This document shows, one piece after another, positions 1-5,777 of a stretch of DNA of 8,530 bases (position 1 is its first letter; each line of letters begins with the position of its first letter). The stretch comes from Pseudomonadota bacterium (lineage in GTDB: Bacteria > Pseudomonadota > Gammaproteobacteria > Burkholderiales > Burkholderiaceae_F): contig JAKANT010000045.1 in the NCBI GenBank assembly GCA_021823635.1, positions 1 to 8,530 on the forward strand, written 5' to 3'. The notes beneath the pieces are model-generated. The model saw only the letters and a program-made list of their open reading frames with translations. It ran no database searches and had not been told where the DNA came from. The position numbers and the translations under genes are program-made.

Positions 1-1
1 G

Positions 2-1738
2 AAGACGCCGGCCCCCCCTGAAACGGGACTGACGCCGGGCGTGGAGACCACCACCGGCCCGCTCGGGCAGGGCTTCGCCAACGCGGTCGGCATGGCGCTG
101 GCGGAAAAGCTGCTCGCCGCCGAGTTCAACCGCCCGGGGCATGCGATCGTCGATCACCGCACCTGGGTGTTCCTCGGCGACGGCTGCCTGATGGAAGGCA
201 TCTCGCACGAAGCGGCGTCGCTCGCCGGCGTGTGGGGACTGAACAAGCTGGTGTGCTTCTACGACGACAACGGCATCTCGATCGACGGCCGCGTGACGGG
301 TTGGTTCCGCGACGACACCGCGGCGCGCTTCCGCGCCTACGGCTGGCACGTGATCGGCCCGATCGACGGCCACGACGCGCTGGCGGTGGATGCCGCGATC
401 GAACTGGCGCGCGCCGAAGCCAAGCGGCCGACGTTGATCGTGTGCCGCACGACGATCGGCTGGGGCGCGCCGAAGGCGGCCGGCACGCACGAGGTGCACG
501 GCGCGCCGCTGGGGGCGGAGGAAACGGCCGCCACGCGCGCCGCGCTCGACTGGCCGCACGCGCCGTTCGAGATCCCGGCCGAGCTGCGCGCGCAGTGGGA
601 CGCGCGCGAACGCGGCCGCGCGCTGCGCGAAGACTGGCAGCGGCGCTTCGCCGCCTATGCGGCGGCGTTTCCGGAACTCGCGGCGGAGTTTTCGCGGCGC
701 ATCCGCGGCGACCTGCCGGCCAATTGGGCCGATACCGCACGCGAGCTGCTGGCGCGCGCGCGCGCGGCGACGGCGCCGGCCGCCACGCGCAAGTCGTCGC
801 AAAACGCGCTCGAGACGCTGGTGCCGCAGGTGCCGGAGCTGCTCGGCGGCTCGGCCGACCTGACCTGGTCGAACCTGACCGCGGTCAAGGGCTCGGTGCC
901 GACCGACGGCAACGCCGCCGGCAACTACCTGCATTACGGCGTGCGCGAGTTCGGCATGGCGGCGATCGCAAACGGCGTGGCGCTGCACGGCGGTTTCATC
1001 CCGTACGCTGGCACCTTCGCGGTGTTCTCGGACTACGCGCGCAACGCGATCCGCATGAGCGCGCTGATGCGCCAGCGCGTGATCTACGTGCTGACGCACG
1101 ACTCGATCGGCCTGGGCGAGGACGGCCCGACCCATCAACCGATCGAGCACGCGGCGAGCTTGCGTCTGATTCCGGAGCTCGACGTCTGGCGGCCGTGCGA
1201 CGCGGTGGAGACCGCGGCCGCCTGGCGCGCGGCGATCGAACGCAGCCAGGGTCCGACCGCGCTGCTGCTGTCGCGCCAGAACGTCGCGCAGCAGTCGCGC
1301 GGCGCGGCCACCGAAGCGGCGATCGCGCGCGGCGGCTACATCCTGGCCGACAGCGCGCTACCGCTGTCGGTGGTGCTGATCGCCACCGGCTCGGAGGTCG
1401 AGATCGCGCTGGCCGCGCAGCGCGAACTGGCAGCCAGCGGCATCGGCGCGCGCGTGGTGTCGATGCCGAGCACGTCGGTGTTCGACCGCCAGGATCCGGA
1501 CTGGCAAAACGACGTGCTGCCGCCCGGCGTGCCGCGCATCGCGATCGAAGCCGGACATCCGGACTTCTGGCACAAGTACGTGGGGCTTTCGGGCCGCGTG
1601 ATCGGCGTGGCGCGCTTCGGCGAGTCGGCGCCCGCCGGCAAGCTTTACGAACACTTCGGCATCACGGCGGCGGCGGTGGTGGCCGCCGCGCGCGGCCTCG
1701 TCGAGGACCGCCGCACGCGCGCCGCCGTGGCCGCCTGA
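2..1738 (+). CDS. tkt: Transketolase, 3' part (N-terminus cut by window edge)
   Basis: Thiamine-diphosphate enzyme that moves two-carbon ketol units between sugar phosphates in the cytosol (non-oxidative pentose phosphate pathway, Calvin cycle). The frame is open from base 2 and reads KTPAPPETGLTPGVETTTG, so the GTG at 41 is an internal Val and not the start. About 100 N-terminal residues are missing by comparison with the usual ~660-690. Visible landmarks: the TPP/Mg motif GDG (176-184) followed by YDDNGISIDG; GTHEVHGAPLG closing the first domain; ATRKSSQN opening the pyrimidine domain; GGSADLT; the catalytic Glu in YGVREFGM; THDSIGLGEDGPTHQP; and the C-terminal ATGSEVEIAL and VSMPS segments. 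Stop is TGA 1736-1738. The fba gene follows after 29 nt on the same strand, so an operon is likely. Oddity: the conserved KTPGHPE motif reads KTPAPPE at 2-22 (see findings). Whether this is the housekeeping copy or a cbbT copy cannot be told here. Confidence 0.96.
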   Translation, partial: KTPAPPETGLTPGVETTTGPLGQGFANAVGMALAEKLLAAEFNRPGHAIVDHRTWVFLGDGCLMEGISHEAASLAGVWGLNKLVCFYDDNGISIDGRVTGWFRDDTAARFRAYGWHVIGPIDGHDALAVDAAIELARAEAKRPTLIVCRTTIGWGAPKAAGTHEVHGAPLGAEETAATRAALDWPHAPFEIPAELRAQWDARERGRALREDWQRRFAAYAAAFPELAAEFSRRIRGDLPANWADTARELLARARAATAPAATRKSSQNALETLVPQVPELLGGSADLTWSNLTAVKGSVPTDGNAAGNYLHYGVREFGMAAIANGVALHGGFIPYAGTFAVFSDYARNAIRMSALMRQRVIYVLTHDSIGLGEDGPTHQPIEHAASLRLIPELDVWRPCDAVETAAAWRAAIERSQGPTALLLSRQNVAQQSRGAATEAAIARGGYILADSALPLSVVLIATGSEVEIALAAQRELAASGIGARVVSMPSTSVFDRQDPDWQNDVLPPGVPRIAIEAGHPDFWHKYVGLSGRVIGVARFGESAPAGKLYEHFGITAAAVVAAARGLVEDRRTRAAVAA

Positions 1739-1767
1739 CGGCTTTTCTTGTCTTCGCGGAGTTTGCG

Positions 1768-2832
1768 ATGGCACTGATCTCGCTGCGCCAATTGCTCGAC
1801 CACGCCGCCGAACACGGCTACGGCCTGCCGGCGTTCAACGTCAACAACATGGAACAGATCCACGCCATCCTGCAGGCGGCCGACGAGTGCTCGAGCCCGG
1901 TGATCCTGCAGGCCTCGGCCGGCGCGCGCAAATACGCGGGCGAGCCGTTCCTGCGCAAGCTGGTGGAGGCGGCGGTCGAACAGTACCCGCACATCCCGAT
2001 CTGCCTGCACCAGGACCACGGCGCTTCGCCTGCGGTGTGCCAGCAGTCGATCCGCTCCGGCTTCACCAGCGTGATGATGGACGGCTCGCTGAAGGAAGAC
2101 ATGAAGACGCCGGCCGATCACGAGTACAACGTGACCGTCACGCGCAAGGTGGTCGAGATGGCGCACGCGGTCGGCGTTTCGGTCGAAGGCGAACTGGGCT
2201 GCCTGGGGTCGCTGGAGACCGGCAGCGCCGGCAAGGAGGACGGTGTCGGCGCCGAGGGGAAACTCAGCCACGCGCTACTGCTGACCGATCCGGACGAAGC
2301 GGCCGAATTCGTGCGCGAAACGGGCGTCGATGCGCTGGCGGTGGCGATCGGCACCAGCCACGGCGCCTACAAGTTCACGCGCCCGCCGAGCGGCGACATC
2401 CTGGCGATCGACCGCATCAAGGAAATCCACGCCCGCATCCCAAACACCCATCTGGTGATGCATGGCTCCTCCAGCGTGCCGCAGGAATGGCTGGCGACCA
2501 TCCGCAAGTACGGCGGCGACATCAAGGAAACCTACGGCGTGCCGGTCGAGGCGATCTGCGAGGGAATCAAGCATGGCGTGCGCAAGGTCAACATCGACAC
2601 CGACATCCGGCTGGCGATGACCGGCGCGATGCGCAAGCTGATGGCCGAGCAGCCGAGCGAATTCGACCCGCGCGCCTTCTTCAAGGCCGCCACCGCCGCC
2701 GCGCGCGGCATCTGCAAGGCGCGCTTCGAGGCGTTCGGCTGCGCCGGGCGCGCGGAGCAGATCAAGCCGTTGCCGCTGGAGAAAATGGCGCAGCGCTACG
2801 CGCGCGGCGAGCTGCGGGCGACGATTCACTGA
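1768..2832 (+). CDS. fba: Class II fructose-1,6-bisphosphate aldolase, Calvin-type (class IIB)
   Basis: Cytosolic zinc aldolase that reversibly splits fructose-1,6-bisphosphate into dihydroxyacetone phosphate and glyceraldehyde-3-phosphate. The same family can also make sedoheptulose-1,7-bisphosphate in the Calvin cycle. It is complete at 354 aa, the normal length for the Calvin subtype. Motifs in order: LPAFNVNN (residues 20-27); HQDH (81-84, catalytic Asp83 and zinc ligand His84); MMDGS (103-107); VEGELG (139-144); GTSHGAYK (195-202, zinc ligand His198); VMHGSSSVP (230-238, zinc ligand His232); and KVNIDTD (273-279), which contacts the phosphate and Schiff-like enolate region. The ATG start at 1768 is supported by GGAG at 1758-1761 with a 6-nt spacer and by the family-typical MALISLRQLLDHA opening. 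It lies 29 nt behind tkt with no visible promoter, so it is probably co-transcribed. Stop is TGA 2830-2832. No unusual residues seen. Confidence 0.97.
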   Translation: MALISLRQLLDHAAEHGYGLPAFNVNNMEQIHAILQAADECSSPVILQASAGARKYAGEPFLRKLVEAAVEQYPHIPICLHQDHGASPAVCQQSIRSGFTSVMMDGSLKEDMKTPADHEYNVTVTRKVVEMAHAVGVSVEGELGCLGSLETGSAGKEDGVGAEGKLSHALLLTDPDEAAEFVRETGVDALAVAIGTSHGAYKFTRPPSGDILAIDRIKEIHARIPNTHLVMHGSSSVPQEWLATIRKYGGDIKETYGVPVEAICEGIKHGVRKVNIDTDIRLAMTGAMRKLMAEQPSEFDPRAFFKAATAAARGICKARFEAFGCAGRAEQIKPLPLEKMAQRYARGELRATIH

Positions 2833-2834
2833 GC

Positions 2835-2857
2835 GGTCGCGCGCGCCGAGCGCGACC
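2835..2857. terminator. Hairpin in convergent gap, possible bidirectional terminator
   Basis: GGTCGCGC (2835-2842) and GCGCGACC (2850-2857) form a perfect 8-bp stem with a 7-nt loop, starting 2 nt after the fba stop and lying between the convergent fba and HAD genes. There is no T-tract on either side, so it is not a canonical intrinsic terminator. It could still act as a 3'-end stabiliser or pause structure. Its position is the main support. GCGGTCGC (2833-2840) recurs at 2871-2878. Confidence 0.4.
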
Positions 2858-2891
2858 CCGCCGCCGCAGCGCGGTCGCTCGCCGCGCGACG

Positions 2892-3614
2892 TCAGGGGCA
2901 GCCGAGCCGGTCGGCGAGCGCGCCGAGGTCGGGCACCGCGAGATCCACCGGCACGCTGGGGCGCGTCTCGCCACGGCCCGGCCCGCGTTCGTCGGGGCGC
3001 GCGACGAACGCCGTTCGCAGCCCCGCGGCGGCGGCCGCCGCAAGGTCCGACGAATGCGCCGCCACCATCATCGCCTGTGCCGGCGCGCAATCGAAGGCGT
3101 CGGCGGAGGCGAGGTAGACGACCGGCTTCGGCTTGTAGTCGCGCGCGAACTCGGCACCGAGGATCGCGTCCCACACGAGGCCGTTGCGGCGCGCAAGATC
3201 GGCCATCAGCGACACGTTGCCGTTCGAGCACGGCGCGACGAAGAACTTCGCACGCAGCCGCGCCAGCGCCTGCGGCACGTCCGGCCAGGCATCGAGCCGG
3301 TGCCAGGCGAGGTTCAGTTCCACGCGCGTGGCTTCGTCCAGATGGCCCAATCCGAAGCGCGGCAGGATCGCGTCGAGGTTGCGCCGGTGCAGAACGTCCA
3401 GCTTGCTGAACGGCAGCCGCCCGCTGCGCACCTCTTCCATCGCCGGCTGGTACTCATTGCGCCAGGCGTCGGCGAAGGCCTCCCAGTCGATCGCGATACC
3501 GCGCGCGGCGAGCAGCCGCCGCGCCTCGCGCGCGATCGAGCCGCGCCAGTCGACCAGCGTGCCGAACACGTCGAACAGCAGCACCTTGATCTGCGCGATC
3601 TCGCTTGCCTTCAT
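2892..3614 (-). CDS. HAD-superfamily hydrolase, type II haloacid dehalogenase group
   Basis: Predicted cytosolic HAD-fold hydrolase of 240 aa, near the usual 220-240 for this group. Members include L-2-haloacid dehalogenases, which displace halide from 2-haloalkanoic acids through an aspartyl ester, and many proteins of unknown substrate. Motif I is LLFDVFGTL with nucleophile Asp15. The cap contains WRNEYQ (51-56). Motif II is CSNGN (129-133, Ser130). Motif III is YKPKPVVY (160-167, with Lys). Motif IV is VAAHSSDLAAA (184-193, Asp190). In characterised dehalogenases the last region reads like SSNAWD, with an essential Asn. Here His187 sits at that place, so dehalogenase activity should not be assumed. 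Start ATG 3614-3612 is preceded on the minus strand by GAGGGGG (3625-3619), a good Shine-Dalgarno. Stop is TGA 2894-2892. It is transcribed alone, convergent with fba and divergent from the radical SAM gene. Confidence 0.9.
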   Translation of the reverse strand: MKASEIAQIKVLLFDVFGTLVDWRGSIAREARRLLAARGIAIDWEAFADAWRNEYQPAMEEVRSGRLPFSKLDVLHRRNLDAILPRFGLGHLDEATRVELNLAWHRLDAWPDVPQALARLRAKFFVAPCSNGNVSLMADLARRNGLVWDAILGAEFARDYKPKPVVYLASADAFDCAPAQAMMVAAHSSDLAAAAAAGLRTAFVARPDERGPGRGETRPSVPVDLAVPDLGALADRLGCP

Positions 3615-3618
3615 AACG

Positions 3619-3625
3619 CCCCCTC
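3619..3625 (-). promoter_or_regulatory. Ribosome binding site of the HAD gene
   Basis: On the minus strand this reads GAGGGGG, 4 nt upstream of the ATG at 3614 (7 nt counted from the GAGG core). It fixes the chosen start. Confidence 0.65.
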
Positions 3626-3643
3626 GCCAGCGCGGCCAGACGC

Positions 3644-3657
3644 ATCGTAACTACAAT
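3644..3657. promoter_or_regulatory. Back-to-back candidate -10 boxes in divergent gap
   Basis: TACAAT at 3652-3657 on the plus strand is one mismatch from TATAAT and would give a start of transcription about 20 nt ahead of the radical SAM ATG. TACGAT on the minus strand (3649-3644) would serve the HAD gene. The two are only 2 nt apart. No good -35 box is visible for either at 16-18 nt spacing. Assignment rests on sequence match and on the position between divergent genes. Confidence 0.4.
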
Positions 3658-3683
3658 GCCCGGCAGCAGACGCGCGCGACGGC

Positions 3684-4928
3684 ATGAGCGGTCTGGACGG
3701 ACTGGGTTTCTGGCGGCACCCGGATTTCCGGGCCGGCTTCGAGCGCTATCGCGACGTGGCCGCCAACCGCAAGCCGGCCAAGTTCCTCCTTGCGCGCGCG
3801 ATCGCCATCGACGCGCCGCTCGACGCCAGCGAAGACGCGCTGTGGCGCGAGCTGGAGGCGAAGACGCCCGCCTTCGTCGAGCTGTGGCGCGGCATCGCGC
3901 CGGGCGAGCTGCCGCCGCCGCAGCGGCCGAACCTGCTCGACCTGTGCCGCGAACTGGCTGGCCGCATGCTCGCGCATTGCGATTTCTGCCGCTGGGACTG
4001 CGGCGTCGATCGCCGCCGCGGCGCCAAGCTCGGCGCCTGCAAGCTGGCATCCGGCACGCGCGTCTCCAGCTACTTCCACCATCCGGGCGAGGAGTGGATC
4101 TACCGCGGGCGCCTGGGCTCGGGCACGATCTTCTTCACCTCGTGCAACATGCGTTGCGCGTTCTGCCAGAACGGCGACATCTCGGCCGACAAGGACAACG
4201 GCGCGCCGGTGTCGGCGCGCGTGCTGGCGACGATGGCGTGGCGGCTGCGCGCCGAGGGCTGCCACAACGTCAACTGGGTCGGCGGGGAGCCGACGATTCA
4301 TCTGCACACGATCGTCGAGGCGATCGCGCTGCTGCCGGAATTCGAGCCGGACGAGCGGGATCTCGCCGCCGCGCTGGCGACCAAGGCCGACTGGCGCGCG
4401 CCGTATCCCGCGGCGCGCGCGCATGCCGACTACCGCGGCTGTTTCAATGCGCCGCTGCTTTGGAATTCGAACTTCTTCATGTCCGCGCCGGCGATGCGGC
4501 TGCTGCGCCTGCTGATGGACATCTGGCTGCCGGACTTCAAGTTCGGGCCGGGCCGCTGCGCGAAGGAACTGGCGCGCACGCCGTGGTACTGGGACACGGT
4601 GACCGCCAACCTGAAATTGATCCACCGCTGGGGCGAGGAGTTCACGATCCGCCACCTGGTGATGCCCGGGCACGTCGATTGCTGCACGCGGCCGGTGTTG
4701 CAATGGATCGCGCGCGAGATGCCGGAGGCGCCGGTCAACGTGATGGACCAGTACCGGCCGGAGAACTTCTGCGATCCGCACGATGCCCGCTACGACGCGC
4801 GCTATGCGCCGATCGCGCGCCGGCCGCGGCGCGACGAGATCCAGGCCGCCTTCCGCTGCGCGCGCGAACTCGGGCTGCGCTTCGAGTCGCTGTCGTACGA
4901 ACGGAATACGACCGGCCTGCGCGCGTAG
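3684..4928 (+). CDS. Radical SAM protein, PflX/COG1313-like, with N-terminal extension
   Basis: Predicted [4Fe-4S]/S-adenosylmethionine radical enzyme of 414 aa; substrate unknown. The N-terminal ~90 residues form a helical-looking extension without a motif I recognise. A four-cysteine knot follows (Cys99, Cys102, Cys106, Cys119: CDFCRWDCG...GAC). Next is GSGTIFFTSCNMRCAFCQN with the radical SAM CX3CX2C motif (Cys154, Cys158, Cys161), then the SAM-binding GGEPT (200-204). Later come LLWNSNF (258-264), MDIWLPDFKFG (278-288), RHLVMPGH (323-330) and VMDQYRP (353-359), all hallmarks of the PflX family that is often annotated as pyruvate formate-lyase activating enzyme-like. About 35 residues (roughly 221-256) between GGEPT and WNSN look inserted relative to the short family form. 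The ATG at 3684 has no clear Shine-Dalgarno. No glycyl-radical enzyme lies nearby, so a PflA role is not supported. mntA follows 69 nt downstream on the same strand. Confidence 0.88.
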   Translation: MSGLDGLGFWRHPDFRAGFERYRDVAANRKPAKFLLARAIAIDAPLDASEDALWRELEAKTPAFVELWRGIAPGELPPPQRPNLLDLCRELAGRMLAHCDFCRWDCGVDRRRGAKLGACKLASGTRVSSYFHHPGEEWIYRGRLGSGTIFFTSCNMRCAFCQNGDISADKDNGAPVSARVLATMAWRLRAEGCHNVNWVGGEPTIHLHTIVEAIALLPEFEPDERDLAAALATKADWRAPYPAARAHADYRGCFNAPLLWNSNFFMSAPAMRLLRLLMDIWLPDFKFGPGRCAKELARTPWYWDTVTANLKLIHRWGEEFTIRHLVMPGHVDCCTRPVLQWIAREMPEAPVNVMDQYRPENFCDPHDARYDARYAPIARRPRRDEIQAAFRCARELGLRFESLSYERNTTGLRA

Positions 4929-4985
4929 ACTCGCGGCCGGTTCGTCCTGGCCCTTGAACGACGGTGCACAGGGCGCGATGTCCCC

Positions 4986-4991
4986 AGGGAG
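4986..4991 (+). promoter_or_regulatory. Ribosome binding site of mntA
   Basis: AGGGAG sits 6 nt ahead of the ATG at 4998, a strong Shine-Dalgarno that decides this start over the ATG at 4979, which is in another frame. Confidence 0.7.
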
Positions 4992-4997
4992 CGCAGC

Positions 4998-5291
4998 ATG
5001 GGCGGCCGCTTGCCAATCGAACCGGCCGTTCTCGCAGCGGTGTGCCGGCAGCACGGCATTCGCCGGTTGTTGCTGTTCGGCTCGGTATTGAAGGGCTCGG
5101 CGCGGCCGGACAGCGACCTGCTGGTCGAGTTCGAGGCGGGGCGCACGCCTGGATTGCTCGGGCTCAGCGCGATCGAACTCGAGCTGGGGCGCCTGATCGG
5201 TCGTAAGGTAGACCTGCGCACGGCGGACGATCTGAGCACACGCTTTCGCGACGACGTGCTGCGTCAGGCCGAGGTCGTCTATGAGACGTGA
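4998..5291 (+). CDS. mntA: MntA-like nucleotidyltransferase antitoxin with altered catalytic motif
   Basis: Small minimal nucleotidyltransferase of 97 aa, typical for the antitoxin of type VII toxin-antitoxin modules. In the studied MntA-HepT pair from Shewanella oneidensis, MntA transfers AMP units to a Tyr of the HepT toxin and silences it. Visible: LLLFGS (24-29) opening the nucleotidyltransferase signature, then VLKGSARPDSD (30-40) and LLVEFEAG (41-48), and KVDLRT (70-75), where Asp72 fits the third carboxylate. The family signature is GSX10DXD. Here position 40 is Asp but position 42 is Leu, so the second metal-binding Asp is absent; the sequence looks as if two residues were lost from the usual SDxDLLVEF. 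Catalysis may therefore be reduced or lost, unless the D38-S-D40 pair shifts into place. The start is fixed by AGGGAG at 4986-4991. The gene overlaps hepT by 11 nt (5281-5291), implying translational coupling. Confidence 0.9.
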   Translation: MGGRLPIEPAVLAAVCRQHGIRRLLLFGSVLKGSARPDSDLLVEFEAGRTPGLLGLSAIELELGRLIGRKVDLRTADDLSTRFRDDVLRQAEVVYET

Positions 5292-5619
5292 GGATCGCGT
5301 CCGGCTCGAACACATGTGCGAGGCCGCGCGCTCGGCGCTGCGTTTCATGGCCGGCCGCACGAGGGCCGACCTCGACGCCGACCTGATGCTGTTGTTTGCC
5401 GTCGTACGCGCGCTTGAGATCGTCGGCGAGGCGGCCAGCCGCGTGTCGGGCGAAGGACGCACGGAAGTTGCCGGCGTGCCTTGGCCGGCGGTAGCCGGCA
5501 TGCGCAACCGCCTCATGCATGCGTACTTCGACATCGACAAAGAAGTCGTGTGGAAGACCGTCACGGAGGAACTGCCGGCACTGCTCGCTACGATCGAGCG
5601 ATCGCTCGTGGGCAAGTGA
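5281..5619 (+). CDS. hepT: HepT-like HEPN RNase toxin (DUF86)
   Basis: Small all-helical HEPN-domain protein of 112 aa, normal length for the HepT/DUF86 family. These act as dimeric ribonuclease toxins in the cytosol; in the characterised system tRNA is cleaved until the toxin is AMPylated by MntA. The active-site motif RX4HXY is intact as R75-NRLM-H80-A-Y82, within MRNRLMHAYFDID. Tyr82 corresponds to the tyrosine modified in the characterised pair. Upstream, LLFAVVRALEIVGEAA (37-52) is the usual family core. GAGG at 5271-5274 inside the mntA end lies 6 nt ahead of the ATG at 5281, supporting this start. The 11-nt overlap with mntA means the two are made together. Stop is TGA 5617-5619. A short hairpin lies 5 nt downstream. 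Confidence 0.92.
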   Translation: MRREDRVRLEHMCEAARSALRFMAGRTRADLDADLMLLFAVVRALEIVGEAASRVSGEGRTEVAGVPWPAVAGMRNRLMHAYFDIDKEVVWKTVTEELPALLATIERSLVGK

Positions 5620-5624
5620 CCGGC

Positions 5625-5641
5625 CGGTGCGCGCTGCACCG
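5625..5641. terminator. Short hairpin just after hepT, possible transcript end
   Basis: CGGTGC (5625-5630) and GCACCG (5636-5641) pair perfectly around a 5-nt loop, 5 nt beyond the hepT stop. There is no T-tract. Position at the 3' end of a two-gene unit is the only functional hint. Confidence 0.3.
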
Positions 5642-5777
5642 CCTCCCGCACAGCGGCAGGCTCTGATGCGCCGTACGCGATACGCGCGCTCGTCCGCTCT
5701 CCTTGGGGGACGGCCGTGACCTGGCGCCGCATCCTTGCGCCATCGAGCGCCCGCGCCAACCCGGCGAGCAGCGCGTT
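5642..5777. other. Intergenic stretch between convergent hepT and panE, no gene seen
   Basis: Noncoding-looking spacer. It contains a second hairpin, TGGCGC (5722-5727) and GCGCCA (5737-5742) around a 9-nt loop, which could mark the end of panE transcripts arriving from the right. I see no tRNA, repeat or conserved protein fragment in any frame. Confidence 0.4.

Noticed and set aside
752..766. 15-nt alternating GC run, possible Z-DNA
   Set aside because: It encodes an Ala-Arg linker (ARARAA) between transketolase domains and fits codon bias; nothing points to a regulatory role.
232..1767. Upstream extension of the fba frame through the transketolase gene
   Set aside because: The aldolase begins at MALISLRQLL with a proper ribosome site. 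The extension is Arg-rich out-of-frame reading of tkt, not a fusion protein.
3684..4928. Radical SAM protein as a true pyruvate formate-lyase activase
   Set aside because: No pyruvate formate-lyase gene is nearby, and the sequence has PflX/COG1313 hallmarks (MDQYRP, WNSN, N-terminal cysteine cluster) rather than those of PflA.
4954..4982. TTGAAC at 4954-4959 as a -35 box for mntA
   Set aside because: No acceptable -10 box follows at 16-18 nt (gatgtc or cgatgt), so a promoter here is not supported.
3651..5759. A 702-codon open frame on the minus strand across the radical SAM and mntA-hepT genes
   Set aside because: Its translation is Arg/Ala-rich with no recognisable domain, and it covers genes with clear motifs on the other strand. 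High GC removes stop codons from antisense frames, so this is a shadow.
5620..5777. Possible small gene or gene remnant between hepT and panE
   Set aside because: Short frames here lack a ribosome site and any recognisable protein wording; treated as spacer.
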